Assembly (NCBI RefSeq): GCF_900107045.1
Contig: NZ_FNON01000009.1
Span: 284,175 to 348,174, forward strand
Length of the DNA stretch: 64,000 nucleotides
Direction: 5' to 3'
Source: Amycolatopsis xylanica
GTDB lineage: Bacteria > Actinomycetota > Actinomycetes > Mycobacteriales > Pseudonocardiaceae
The notes beneath the pieces are model-generated. The model ran no database searches, was not told where the DNA came from, and saw nothing but the letters and a program-made list of their open reading frames with translations. The position numbers were made by a program, and so were the translations under genes. Shown piece by piece: positions 51,073 through 59,697 of this stretch. The stretch's first letter is position 1. The number at the start of each line of letters is the position of its first letter.

Positions 51073-54000
51073 CGCGAGTTCGCGGTGATGCCCCGGATCC
51101 CCTTCAACTCCCCGATCAGCATCGAGGTGACCTTCACCGGGTAGTCGTAGAGCGCGAACACGGTCTGCCGTTTCTGCCCGACCAGCTTGAGGTGCACCGG
51201 GGTGTCGCCCTTGTGCGCCAGCAGCGTCGACTTCAGCTCGCTCACCACGGCCTGGTCGATCTTCTCGGCGGCGGCGAGCAGCACCAGCGGCGGCTCCTCC
51301 TCGCCGATGGCGGCGTCGGACAGGTCCAGCGGCACGAGCCCGCCGCCGAACACGGACATCTTGTCCTCGCGCCAGTTGACCCTGCCCTTGACCAGCACCG
51401 CGTTGTCTTCGATGAGGTCACCGGCGAACATCGCGTACGCCTTGGGGAAGAACAGCACCTCCAGCGCGGCGTCCATGTCCTCGACCGTGCAGATCGCCCA
51501 GGGCTCGCCCTTCTTGTTGACCCGCCGCTCGAGCGAGGTGATCAGGCCGGAGATGACGAGCTCACCTTCCTTCGGCGGGTCGGCGAGGATCGCGGCGATC
51601 GGCCTCGGCGCGTGCTTGCGGAGGATGAACTCCGCGCCGTCGAGCGGGTGCGCGGAGACGTAGAGGCCGAGCATTTCCCGCTCGTAGCCCAGCATCTGCT
51701 TGCGCGGATACTCTTCTTCGCCGAACTTGAGGTGCGCGAGCGGCGAAGAAGAGGCCGCCACCGTGTCGTCCCCGTCGTCGCCACCGAAGCCGAACAGGTC
51801 GAACTGGCCCATCGCCTCCTGGCGCTTGAGCGGCACCACGGCTTCGACCGCGTCCTCGTGCACTTGGATCATCGACAGCCGGGTGGCGCCGAGCGAGTCG
51901 AACGCGCCCGCCTTGATCAGCGATTCGATGACCCGCTTGTTGCAGGCCACGAGCTCGGACTTGTCGAGGAAGTCGGTGAAGGAGGAGTACTTCCCCTTCT
52001 CCTCACGGGTCTTGATGATCGACTCGACGACGTTCGCGCCGACGTTGCGGACGGCACCCATGCCGAAGCGGATGTCGTCCCCGACGGCCGCGAACCTCAG
52101 CGCCGACTCGTTCACGTCCGGCGGCAGCACCTTGATGCCCAGCCTGCGGCACTCGGACAGGTAGATCGCCGACTTGTCCTTGTTGTCACCGACCGAGGTG
52201 AGCAGCGCGGCCATGTACTCGGCGGTGAAGTTCGCCTTGAGGTACGCGGTCCAGTAGGAGATCAGGCCGTACGCGGCCGCGTGGCTCTTGTTGAACGCGT
52301 AGCCCGCGAACGGGAGGATCGTGTCCCACAGCGCCTTGACCGCTTCGGGCGAGAAGCCGCCTTCGACGAGCGTGCTCGACCTCATGCCCTCTTCGAAGCC
52401 GACGTACTCCTTGTCGAGTACTTCCTTCTTCTTCTTACCCATGGCTCGGCGGAGCACGTCCGCGCGGCCCATGGTGTACCCGGCCACCTTCTGGCCGATG
52501 TGCATGATCTGCTCTTGGTACACGATCAGGCCGTAGGTGTCGGCCAGGATCTCCCGCAGCGGCTCTTCGAGCTGCGGGTGGATCGGCTTGACCTTCTGCC
52601 GGTTGTTCTTGCGGTCGGCGTAGTCGTTGTGCGCGTTCATGCCCATCGGGCCGGGGCGGTACAGCGCGCCCACCGCCACGATGTCGTCGAAGACCGTCGG
52701 CTCCATGCGGCGCAGCAGGTCACGCATGGGCCCGCCGTCCAGCTGGAACACGCCGAGCGTGTCACCGCGGGCCAGCAGCTTGTACGTCTCCGGATCGTCC
52801 ATGCCGAGCCGGTCGAGGTCGATGTCGATCCCGCGGTTGGTCTTGATGTTGTCGATCGCGTCACCGATGACCGTCAGGTTCCGCAGGCCCAGGAAGTCCA
52901 TCTTCAGCAGGCCGATGGCCTCGCACGACGGATAGTCCCAGCCGGTGATGATCGAGCCGTCGTCACGCTGCCACAGCGGGATCGCGTTGGTGAGCGGCTC
53001 GCTCGACATGATGACCGCGCAGGCGTGCACGCCCGCGTTGCGGATCAGGCCTTCGAGGCCGCGCGCGGTCTCGAAGATCGTCTTGCACTCCTCGTCGGTC
53101 TCGACGAGCGTGCGGACCTCGGCGGCTTCGGCGTAGCGCTCGTGGCTGGAGTCGACGATGCCCGAAAGCGGGATGTCCTTCGCCATGATCGGCGGCGGCA
53201 GCGCCTTGGAGATCCGGTCCGCGATCGCGTACCCGGGCTGGCCGAAGTGGACGCGGGCGGAGTCCTTGATCGCCGCCTTGGTCTTAATCGTGCCGAAGGT
53301 GATGACCTGCGCGACCTTGTCGACGCCGTACTTGTCGGTCGCGTACCGGATCATCTCGCCGCGCCTGCGGTCGTCGAAGTCGATGTCGATATCGGGCATC
53401 GAGACGCGCTCGGGGTTCAGGAACCGCTCGAACAGCAGCTTCTGCGGGATCGGGTCCAGGTTGGTGATGCCCAGCACGTACGCGACCAGCGAGCCAGCCG
53501 CGGAACCACGGCCGGGGCCGACGCGGATGCCCACGCTGCGCGCGTAGTTGATGAGGTCGGCGACGATCAGGAAGTAGGCGGGGAAGCCCTTGCCGATGAT
53601 GACGTCGAGCTCGACCTCGATGCGCTCGGCGTAGCCTTCCGGCGCGCCGTCGGGGAACCGCCACTTGAGGCCCTTGTCGACCTCGGCGCGCAGCCAGGTG
53701 CCCTGGTCGTAGCCCTCGGGGACGGCGAAGAACGGCAGCCGGTCCTTGTGCGTGTACACGTCCTTGTACGACTCGACGCGCTCGGCGATGAGCAGCGTGT
53801 TGTCGGAGGCGCCGGGCACCTCGCTGTCCCAGTACTCGCGCATCTCGGCGGCGGACTTGAGGTAGTAGCCGTCCCCGTCGAACTTGAACCGGGTCGGGTC
53901 GTTGAGCGTCTTGCCCGCCTGCACACAGAGCAGCGCGGAGTGCGTGTCCGCCTGGTCCTTGGTGACGTAGTGCGAGTCGTTGGTGGCGATCGGCTTGAGG

Positions 54001-54659
54001 TCGAGCAGCTTGCCGATCTCCAGCAGGCCTTCGCGGACCGAGCGCTCGATCGGCAGCCCGTGGTCCATCAGCTCGAGGAAGAAGTTGTCGGCGCCGAAGA
54101 TGTCCTTGTAGTCCGAAGCGGCCTGGATGGCTTCCTGCTTCTGACCCAGCCGCAGCCGCGTCTGCACCTCGCCCGACGGGCAGCCGGTGGTCGCGATGAT
54201 GCCCTCGTGGTTCTCCGAGATGAGCTCGCGGTCCATCCGGGGCTTGCGGTAGTAGCCCTGCATGCTGGCCAGCGAGGACAGCTTGAACAGGTTCCGCAGC
54301 CCGGTCGAGTTCCCCGCCAGCATGGTCATGTGCGTGTACGCACCGCCACCGGAGACGTCGCCGCCCTCACCGAACTCGTCGGAGCCACGCTGGTTGGCCT
54401 GTCCCCAGAAGACCGGCTTCTTGTGGAACCGGCTCTCCGGCGCGATGTAGGCCTCGATGCCGATGATCGGCTTCAGCTCGTGCTTGACCGCCTGCTGGTA
54501 GAACTCGTCGGCGCCGTACATGTTGCCGTGGTCGGTCATCCCGACCGCGGGCATCCCGAGCCGCGCCGCCTCCTTGAACAGAGGCGCGATCTTCGCCGCA
54601 CCGTCGAGCATCGAATACTCGGTGTGCACATGCAGGTGGACGAAGGAATCGTTCGACAC
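51069..54659 (-). CDS. dnaE: DNA polymerase III alpha subunit
   Basis: Replicative polymerase. The 1196-residue product has an N-terminal PHP domain with intact metal residues (VHLHVHTEYSMLDG, MTDHGNMYG), which in mycobacterial DnaE1 does proofreading. The palm follows with VGPGRGSAAGSLVAY and the catalytic acids MPDIDIDFDDRR, then fingers, a helix-hairpin-helix region and an OB fold near 1000-1070. GTG start at 54659. Length and full motifs mark the essential DnaE1, not the mutasome DnaE2. Confidence 0.96.
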   Translation of the reverse strand: MSNDSFVHLHVHTEYSMLDGAAKIAPLFKEAARLGMPAVGMTDHGNMYGADEFYQQAVKHELKPIIGIEAYIAPESRFHKKPVFWGQANQRGSDEFGEGGDVSGGGAYTHMTMLAGNSTGLRNLFKLSSLASMQGYYRKPRMDRELISENHEGIIATTGCPSGEVQTRLRLGQKQEAIQAASDYKDIFGADNFFLELMDHGLPIERSVREGLLEIGKLLDLKPIATNDSHYVTKDQADTHSALLCVQAGKTLNDPTRFKFDGDGYYLKSAAEMREYWDSEVPGASDNTLLIAERVESYKDVYTHKDRLPFFAVPEGYDQGTWLRAEVDKGLKWRFPDGAPEGYAERIEVELDVIIGKGFPAYFLIVADLINYARSVGIRVGPGRGSAAGSLVAYVLGITNLDPIPQKLLFERFLNPERVSMPDIDIDFDDRRRGEMIRYATDKYGVDKVAQVITFGTIKTKAAIKDSARVHFGQPGYAIADRISKALPPPIMAKDIPLSGIVDSSHERYAEAAEVRTLVETDEECKTIFETARGLEGLIRNAGVHACAVIMSSEPLTNAIPLWQRDDGSIITGWDYPSCEAIGLLKMDFLGLRNLTVIGDAIDNIKTNRGIDIDLDRLGMDDPETYKLLARGDTLGVFQLDGGPMRDLLRRMEPTVFDDIVAVGALYRPGPMGMNAHNDYADRKNNRQKVKPIHPQLEEPLREILADTYGLIVYQEQIMHIGQKVAGYTMGRADVLRRAMGKKKKEVLDKEYVGFEEGMRSSTLVEGGFSPEAVKALWDTILPFAGYAFNKSHAAAYGLISYWTAYLKANFTAEYMAALLTSVGDNKDKSAIYLSECRRLGIKVLPPDVNESALRFAAVGDDIRFGMGAVRNVGANVVESIIKTREEKGKYSSFTDFLDKSELVACNKRVIESLIKAGAFDSLGATRLSMIQVHEDAVEAVVPLKRQEAMGQFDLFGFGGDDGDDTVAASSSPLAHLKFGEEEYPRKQMLGYEREMLGLYVSAHPLDGAEFILRKHAPRPIAAILADPPKEGELVISGLITSLERRVNKKGEPWAICTVEDMDAALEVLFFPKAYAMFAGDLIEDNAVLVKGRVNWREDKMSVFGGGLVPLDLSDAAIGEEEPPLVLLAAAEKIDQAVVSELKSTLLAHKGDTPVHLKLVGQKRQTVFALYDYPVKVTSMLIGELKGIRGITANSR

Positions 54660-54786
54660 CAGCGAAAACCTCCCCGAAGTGGATCAACGTGCGGCACTGC
54701 GGCCCCGGGCGACCAGACTAGTCTGCGCCCTCGGCGGCCGCCTCCCCGGTAGGACCCGCGCGCGTGTTGCGCGGCGGCGACCCGGG

Positions 54787-54842
54787 TTCATGAATGCGAA
54801 TTCCAGCATAGAACGCCTGATCGATTCATGAATTGCCATTCC
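54787..54842. promoter_or_regulatory. Imperfect 18-bp direct repeat in the dnaE/HNH divergent gap
   Basis: TTCATGAATGCGAATTCC (54787-54804) and TTCATGAATTGCCATTCC (54825-54842) lie 38 bp apart. Each starts with the palindrome TTCATGAA. Position between two divergent starts suggests a protein-binding site. Confidence 0.4.
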
Positions 54843-54905
54843 CGCGCCGACACGTTCGAGTGAGGCACCTAGCGGCCAGTGTCCCACGTCCTTAAAGTCG
54901 AACGT

Positions 54906-56123
54906 ATGAGCGACACGAGATGTCCGGTCGCGGTCCAAGACCTGCTGACCCTCAACCCAGAGACCCTGTCCACCGCCGAATCACTGGAGGCCGTCAATGC
55001 GATCAACCGAAGCCAAGCCCGCCTGGAAGCCGTCCGCCTCAACGTCATCTTCAGTCTTTGCGAAGCCATCGGCGACACCGAAGCCGCCATCGACCACCTC
55101 GCCGCGGAGCAGAAGATCAGCACCGCGATGGCGGGCAACGACGTCGCGCTGGCGTACAGCCTCCAGACCCGGCTACCCCGGACCAGAGCCGCCTTGGCGG
55201 CCGGTCTCCTGAGCGTGCGAAGAGCCGCCCAGATCGACCGCGCCTCCTGGGTCCTGTCCGCGGCCATGGCCCGAGAGCTCGACGACATCATCCACCCGCT
55301 CGCCTGTGACAAGACCCCGAGACAGCTGGGCGAGCTGCTCCGCCGCACCAAGCTCAAGATCGACCCCGAAGGAGCCGCGGCCCGCCACGCCAAAGCGAGG
55401 GAGAAGCGCCGCGTCTCGGTCCAGAACGACGAGGACGGCATGGCGACGCTGCACTGGCGCGACACGGCCGACGCCGTCGGGGCGGTCTCCGACCGCGTCG
55501 ACACGATCGCCCGCGACCTCAAGCGCGCCAAGGATCCCCGCTCGATGAGCCGGCTCCGCGCGGACGTCTTCCGAGACCTCCTGCTCGGCAAGTTCTCCAG
55601 CAAGACGGTCGCCCACGTCTACGTCGCGGGCAACGCTTCGACCATCCTCGGCCTGGACGACCTGCCAGGCTCCCTGCGTGGCTACGGCCCCATCACCGCC
55701 TCGCAGCTACGCGAGATCGCGTTCAGCCTGCAGGCCACCTGGACCGGCGTCCTCGTCGACGACGAGGGCCACGCCCAGAAGATGGCCAAGGCGAAGTACC
55801 GCCCGGGCAAGCACCTCAAGGAGTTCGCCCGGCTCCGCGACACCACCTGCCACGCCCCCGGCTGCGCCCGAGTCGCGCACAAGGGCGGCCACGACCGCAC
55901 CCGCCCGCACGGCCGGGGCGGCCGGACCGGCAAAGACAACGGCCGCTCCACCTGCCGTCGCCACCACCGCGCCAGGCAGAGCGGCTTCTGGAAGGTCGAG
56001 ATAGGCGCCGACGGCGACCCCATCTGGACCTCCGCCATCACCAAGAAGACCTACAAGAAGGAGAAGACGCCCCTGGTCCCCCTCGTCCCCACGACCCCGA
56101 TCACGGAGGCTCCGCCATGTTGA
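54906..56123 (+). CDS. DUF222/HNH-type protein (13E12-like)
   Basis: A 405-residue protein of the DUF222 group common in actinobacteria: a helical N-terminal domain (about 20-300) and a C-terminal HNH-like zinc region with paired cysteines CHAPGC and CRRHHR. The usual Asp-His of the nuclease core appears as HDRTRPH, so the metal/catalytic His may be displaced or absent and nuclease activity is uncertain. ATG 54906 was preferred over the frame start at 54879. Stop at 56121-56123 begins a 15-bp tandem repeat. Confidence 0.8.
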   Translation: MSDTRCPVAVQDLLTLNPETLSTAESLEAVNAINRSQARLEAVRLNVIFSLCEAIGDTEAAIDHLAAEQKISTAMAGNDVALAYSLQTRLPRTRAALAAGLLSVRRAAQIDRASWVLSAAMARELDDIIHPLACDKTPRQLGELLRRTKLKIDPEGAAARHAKAREKRRVSVQNDEDGMATLHWRDTADAVGAVSDRVDTIARDLKRAKDPRSMSRLRADVFRDLLLGKFSSKTVAHVYVAGNASTILGLDDLPGSLRGYGPITASQLREIAFSLQATWTGVLVDDEGHAQKMAKAKYRPGKHLKEFARLRDTTCHAPGCARVAHKGGHDRTRPHGRGGRTGKDNGRSTCRRHHRARQSGFWKVEIGADGDPIWTSAITKKTYKKEKTPLVPLVPTTPITEAPPC

Positions 56124-56172
56124 GCGAGGCCGTGCTGAACGAGGCCGTGCTGAACGAGGCCGTGCTGAGCGA
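56121..56172. repeat. 15-bp tandem repeat reiterating the stop codon
   Basis: Units TGAGCGAGGCCGTGC, TGAACGAGGCCGTGC (twice) and a partial TGAGCGAGCGTC start at 56121, 56136, 56151 and 56166. The first TGA is the stop of the HNH gene, and the later ones stay in the same frame. Confidence 0.85.
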
Positions 56173-56187
56173 GCGTCGCGCCGGGCT

Positions 56188-56622
56188 TCAGTCGAGGCAG
56201 AAGTCGTTGCCTTCGATGTCCTCCATCCAGATGCACGACTCGTTGATGCCGTCAGCACGCTGCACCAGCACGCAGACCGCGCCGAGTTCGACCAGCCTGG
56301 CGCACTCGGCCTCGAGCACGGCGAGGCGTTCCTCACCCACGAGACCGGTGCCGGCCCGGACGTCGAGATGCACCCGGTTCTTGACGACCTTGCCTTCGGG
56401 AACGCGCTGGAAATACAGCCGGGGGCCGATCCCTGACGGATCAACGCAGGCGAAGGACGAACCCTGGTGCTCAGGAGGCAGCGAGCGATCGAACTCGTCC
56501 CAGCTGGCGAACCCCTCAGGCGGGGGCGGTATGACGTAACCCAGCACCTCACACCAGAAACGAGCGACACGCTCGGGTTCCGCACAATCGAACGTGACCT
56601 GGAACTGCTTGACCGACCCCAT
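56188..56622 (-). CDS. VOC-family (glyoxalase-like) protein
   Basis: A 144-residue protein with the beta-alpha-beta-beta-beta repeats of the vicinal-oxygen-chelate fold: FQVTFDCAEPERVARFWCEVLGY at the N-terminus, RVHLDV in the middle and MEDIEGNDFCLD at the end. The last is the Glu-containing metal motif of the second half. Substrate unknown; relatives act in detoxification or antibiotic resistance. ATG at 56622. Confidence 0.87.
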   Translation of the reverse strand: MGSVKQFQVTFDCAEPERVARFWCEVLGYVIPPPPEGFASWDEFDRSLPPEHQGSSFACVDPSGIGPRLYFQRVPEGKVVKNRVHLDVRAGTGLVGEERLAVLEAECARLVELGAVCVLVQRADGINESCIWMEDIEGNDFCLD

Positions 56623-56662
56623 GCGCCCACCCTAGCCACGCGCGCTCGGATGTTCTCGCCGT

Positions 56663-57151
56663 TTAAGAGATCTTCAGCGACGTCGCCCGGTTGTCGAACC
56701 CGATGATCGCGAGGTTCTCCGAGTGATCCAGATACCCGTCACGCCCACCCTCCGTGGACTGGCCGGCGTAGCGGTCCCCGTCCCACAGCTTGACCCGGCA
56801 CTGGGCGGCCACCTTGAAGGACGAGGCCCGGTTGTCCCAGTGCGACAGGGCGAGGTTCGGCACCGCAACCTCGGGATCGGCCGTGCTCGGGGTGCATTGG
56901 GCGGCGTCACCGTCCAGCCGGAGCGAGGGTCCCCGGTAGCCCGGCAGGTCGTAGAGCCGGGCGAGCTCCACCCGGGGCTTGGCCGCGGGGTGGTAGGCGT
57001 CGGCCGCCGCCTCGGTCGCGAAGCAGGCGACCGCTCCGGTGCCCACATCGGCGACGCAGTGGTCGCCGGGCGCGGCAGTCGCGTCCGGCGTGAGGATCGC
57101 CAGTGCGATCCCCACCGCGGCGGTCAAACCTGTCCAGCGTGCTTTCCCCAT
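56663..57151 (-). CDS. Secreted beta/gamma-crystallin-like (I36 inhibitor type) protein
   Basis: A 162-residue exported protein. Residues 1-30 are a signal peptide (MGKARWTGLTAAVGIALAIL, cut near TAA). The rest has two crystallin-like motifs, RLYDLPGYRGPSLRL and CRVKLWDGDRYAG, with N-R-A-[ST]-S repeats (NRASSFKV, NRATSLKIS), as in peptidase inhibitor family I36. Two cysteines per half suggest disulfides. ATG 57151 was used because the longer frame runs into the 36-bp repeats. Confidence 0.75.
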   Translation of the reverse strand: MGKARWTGLTAAVGIALAILTPDATAAPGDHCVADVGTGAVACFATEAAADAYHPAAKPRVELARLYDLPGYRGPSLRLDGDAAQCTPSTADPEVAVPNLALSHWDNRASSFKVAAQCRVKLWDGDRYAGQSTEGGRDGYLDHSENLAIIGFDNRATSLKIS

Positions 57152-57228
57152 CAAGAAGCTCCCCTCCGAACGACGCCGCCGGAAGTCCCGGCGGCCGACC
57201 AGAACCTCACGATGCCGGTGCCCCCGCC

Positions 57229-57372
57229 CACATCCCGCCCAGGCCGCGCCCACACCACAGCGCTCAACACCCCAGGCCTCGCCCACCTGCGACCAGCGCC
57301 CAACACTCCGGGTCTCGCTCACATTCGACCCGAGCCCAACACCAGGCCGCGCCAACATCGGGCCACCCGCCC
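57229..57372. repeat. Four degenerate 36-bp tandem repeats
   Basis: Units start at about 57229, 57265, 57301 and 57337, each beginning CAACAC or similar and holding CCAGGCC-CGCCCAC-like words. Identity between units is partial. The period is a multiple of three, so minus-strand frames remain open through it. It lies in the 393-bp gap 57152-57544, whose remainder holds a family A half-copy at about 57451-57472 and the GntR promoter region. Confidence 0.6.
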
Positions 57373-57544
57373 ACGCATCCCCATCCCCGAACCCGTCCCC
57401 AACGCCTTGGCCGCCCCATAGGACCACGGCTTTCGCAGCGCGAGCCGGCTCGAATGTGGCTTTCGTAACGTCGAGCAACCTCAAGCTGACACTGGATCAC
57501 CGCTGGTCTTGACAACCGCTCACGCCAGGTCTCACTATTCGCTC

Positions 57545-58273
57545 ATGAACCTGTCGGACAGCCAGACAGCCGGACACGGTATCCGGCGGGTCAGTGCGAT
57601 GGAGGCCGTGCTGGCGCACCTGCGCGGCGCCATCGAGCACGGCGAGTACGCGGTCGGGGACAAGCTGCCCTCCGAGGCGAGCCTGTCGAAGGAGTTCGAG
57701 GTCAGCCGGTCCGTGGTGCGCGAAGCGCTGCGCGGGCTGCAAGCACTCGGCCTCACGGTTTCCCGTACCGGCAAGGGAACTTTCGTCACCGCCAGCGGTC
57801 CCGCCGAGAATCCTACGTTCGGTCCCTATTCGGCCCGCGATCTTTTCGAGGTACGCCGTCATGTCGAGATCCCGGTCGCGGGCTATGCCGCGCTGCGGCG
57901 CAGCACCGACGACCTCGACCTGCTGACCCATCTGCTCGAGCGGATGGAGCACGAGACCGACAACACCGCCTGGGTAGCGCTGGACTCGCTGTTCCACATC
58001 ACCATCGCCCAGGCCAGTGGCAACCCCGTCTTCGGCAAGGTGATCGAGGAGATCCGCGACGCGCTCGCGAGACAGTCGTCCTTCCTGAACCAGCTGGGCG
58101 ACCGGCGGGTGAAGTCGAACGGCGAGCACCGGAAGATCGTCACCGCGATCGCCGATGGCTCCGAAAGCGCGGCCGTCTCGGCCATGACCGCTCATCTCGA
58201 GCATGTCGAGAACGCGCTCACCACCATTGTCACGAAAACGACTGTCACAAAAACGACCAAGAGGACACCGTGA
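57545..58273 (+). CDS. GntR-family (FadR/FCD) regulator of the asparagine operon
   Basis: A 242-residue regulator: winged HTH at about 18-85 (GDKLPSEASLSKEFEVSRSV, then VREALRGLQALGL) and a helical FCD ligand domain (about 105-230) with the metal-type His residues in DSLFHITIA and GEHRKIV. ATG 57545; the frame begins at 57509. Its stop overlaps the permease start, so it heads the operon and probably senses an amino acid or organic acid. Confidence 0.88.
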   Translation: MNLSDSQTAGHGIRRVSAMEAVLAHLRGAIEHGEYAVGDKLPSEASLSKEFEVSRSVVREALRGLQALGLTVSRTGKGTFVTASGPAENPTFGPYSARDLFEVRRHVEIPVAGYAALRRSTDDLDLLTHLLERMEHETDNTAWVALDSLFHITIAQASGNPVFGKVIEEIRDALARQSSFLNQLGDRRVKSNGEHRKIVTAIADGSESAAVSAMTAHLEHVENALTTIVTKTTVTKTTKRTP

Positions 58274-59697
58274 CCGAACAAACCATGCTCAACGGCGAGC
58301 ACAAGTCTGTCGACGCCGGTGACGAGGGCTACAGCAAGTCGCTGAAAGCCCGTCATATCAACATGATCGCCATCGGCGGCGCGATCGGCACCGGGCTCTT
58401 CCTGGGCGCCGGTGGCCGTCTCGCGCAGGCGGGCCCCGCGCTCGCGATCGTCTACGCGGTCTGCGGTCTTTTCGCTTTCTTCGTCGTGCGCAGCCTCGGC
58501 GAGCTGATCCTGCACCGCCCGTCGTCGGGCGCCTTCGTGTCCTACGCCCGTGAGTTCATGGGCGAGAAGGGCGCGTACGTCGCGGGCTGGATGCACTTCC
58601 TCAACTGGTCGACCACCGGCATCGCCGACATCACCGCGATCGCGCTGTACGCGCACTTCTGGTCGTTCTTCACGCCGATCCCGCAGTGGGTGCTCGCGCT
58701 GATCGCGCTGGCGGTCGTGCTGACGCTGAACCTGGTGAGCGTGAAGCTGTTCGGCGAGATGGAGTTCTGGTTCGCCATCATCAAGGTCGCCGCGCTGGTG
58801 ATCTTCATGGTGATCGGCATCTTCCTGCTGGTGACCAGCCACCCGATCGACGGCAGCATCCCCGGCCCGCAGCTGATCACCGACCACGGCGGCATCTTCC
58901 CTGCCGGGATCATCCCGATGATCCTGATCGTGCAGGGTGTCGTGTTCGCCTACGCCGCCGTCGAGCTGGTCGGCGTCGCCGCGGGCGAGACCGAGAACCC
59001 CGAGAAGATCATGCCCAAGGCGATCAACTCGATCATGTGGCGTATCGGCATCTTCTACGTCGGCTCGGTCGTGCTGCTGGCCATGCTGATGCCCTGGGAT
59101 TCCTACAGCAAGAAGGAAAGCCCGTTCGTCACCGTGCTCTCGCACGTCGGCATCCCGCACGCGGGCAGCGTGATGAACCTGGTCGTGCTGACCGCCGCCA
59201 TGTCGAGCCTCAACTCGGGCCTCTACTCGACCGGCCGCATCCTCCGGTCGATGTCGCTGGCGGGCTCGGCGCCGAAGTTCACCGGCAAGATGAACAAGAA
59301 CCAGGTGCCGTTCGGCGGGATCATGCTCACCGCGGCCGTCTGCGTGGTCGGTGTCGGGCTGAACTACCTGGTGCCGTCCGAGGCGTTCGAGATCGTGCTG
59401 AACTTCGCCGCCATCGGCATCCTCGCCACCTGGGCGATCATCGTGCTGTGCCACCTGCTCTTCGTCCGCAAGGCGAAGCGCGGCGAGCTGACCCGCCCGA
59501 GCTACCGCCTGCCGTTCTCGCCGTTCACCGAGATCGTCACGCTGGCCTTCCTGGCCGCCGTCGTGGTGCTGATGGGCTTCGACCACACCGGGCGGATCAC
59601 GCTCATGGCGCTGCCCGCCATCGCGCTCGCGCTGGTGATCGGCTGGTTCGCCGTGCGCAAGCGCATCGACATGTCCGTACTGGAGAAGATGGAATGA
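58270..59697 (+). CDS. ansP: Amino-acid permease, probable L-asparagine transporter
   Basis: A 475-residue APC-family transporter with 12 membrane segments. The first-helix signature IAIGGAIGTGLFLGAGGRL and the AGETENPEKIMPKAINS motif after helix 6 match the AnsP/GabP branch. The gene overlaps its regulator and the asparaginase, which points to asparagine as substrate. GTG start at 58270. Confidence 0.87.
   Translation: MTEQTMLNGEHKSVDAGDEGYSKSLKARHINMIAIGGAIGTGLFLGAGGRLAQAGPALAIVYAVCGLFAFFVVRSLGELILHRPSSGAFVSYAREFMGEKGAYVAGWMHFLNWSTTGIADITAIALYAHFWSFFTPIPQWVLALIALAVVLTLNLVSVKLFGEMEFWFAIIKVAALVIFMVIGIFLLVTSHPIDGSIPGPQLITDHGGIFPAGIIPMILIVQGVVFAYAAVELVGVAAGETENPEKIMPKAINSIMWRIGIFYVGSVVLLAMLMPWDSYSKKESPFVTVLSHVGIPHAGSVMNLVVLTAAMSSLNSGLYSTGRILRSMSLAGSAPKFTGKMNKNQVPFGGIMLTAAVCVVGVGLNYLVPSEAFEIVLNFAAIGILATWAIIVLCHLLFVRKAKRGELTRPSYRLPFSPFTEIVTLAFLAAVVVLMGFDHTGRITLMALPAIALALVIGWFAVRKRIDMSVLEKME

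Noticed and set aside
54684..54938. Minus-strand ORF between dnaE and the HNH gene
   Set aside because: Overlaps the divergent promoter region and the HNH start; no family resemblance.
57152..57484. N-terminal extension of the crystallin-like protein
   Set aside because: It consists of the 36-bp repeats and would bury the clear signal peptide in the middle of the protein.
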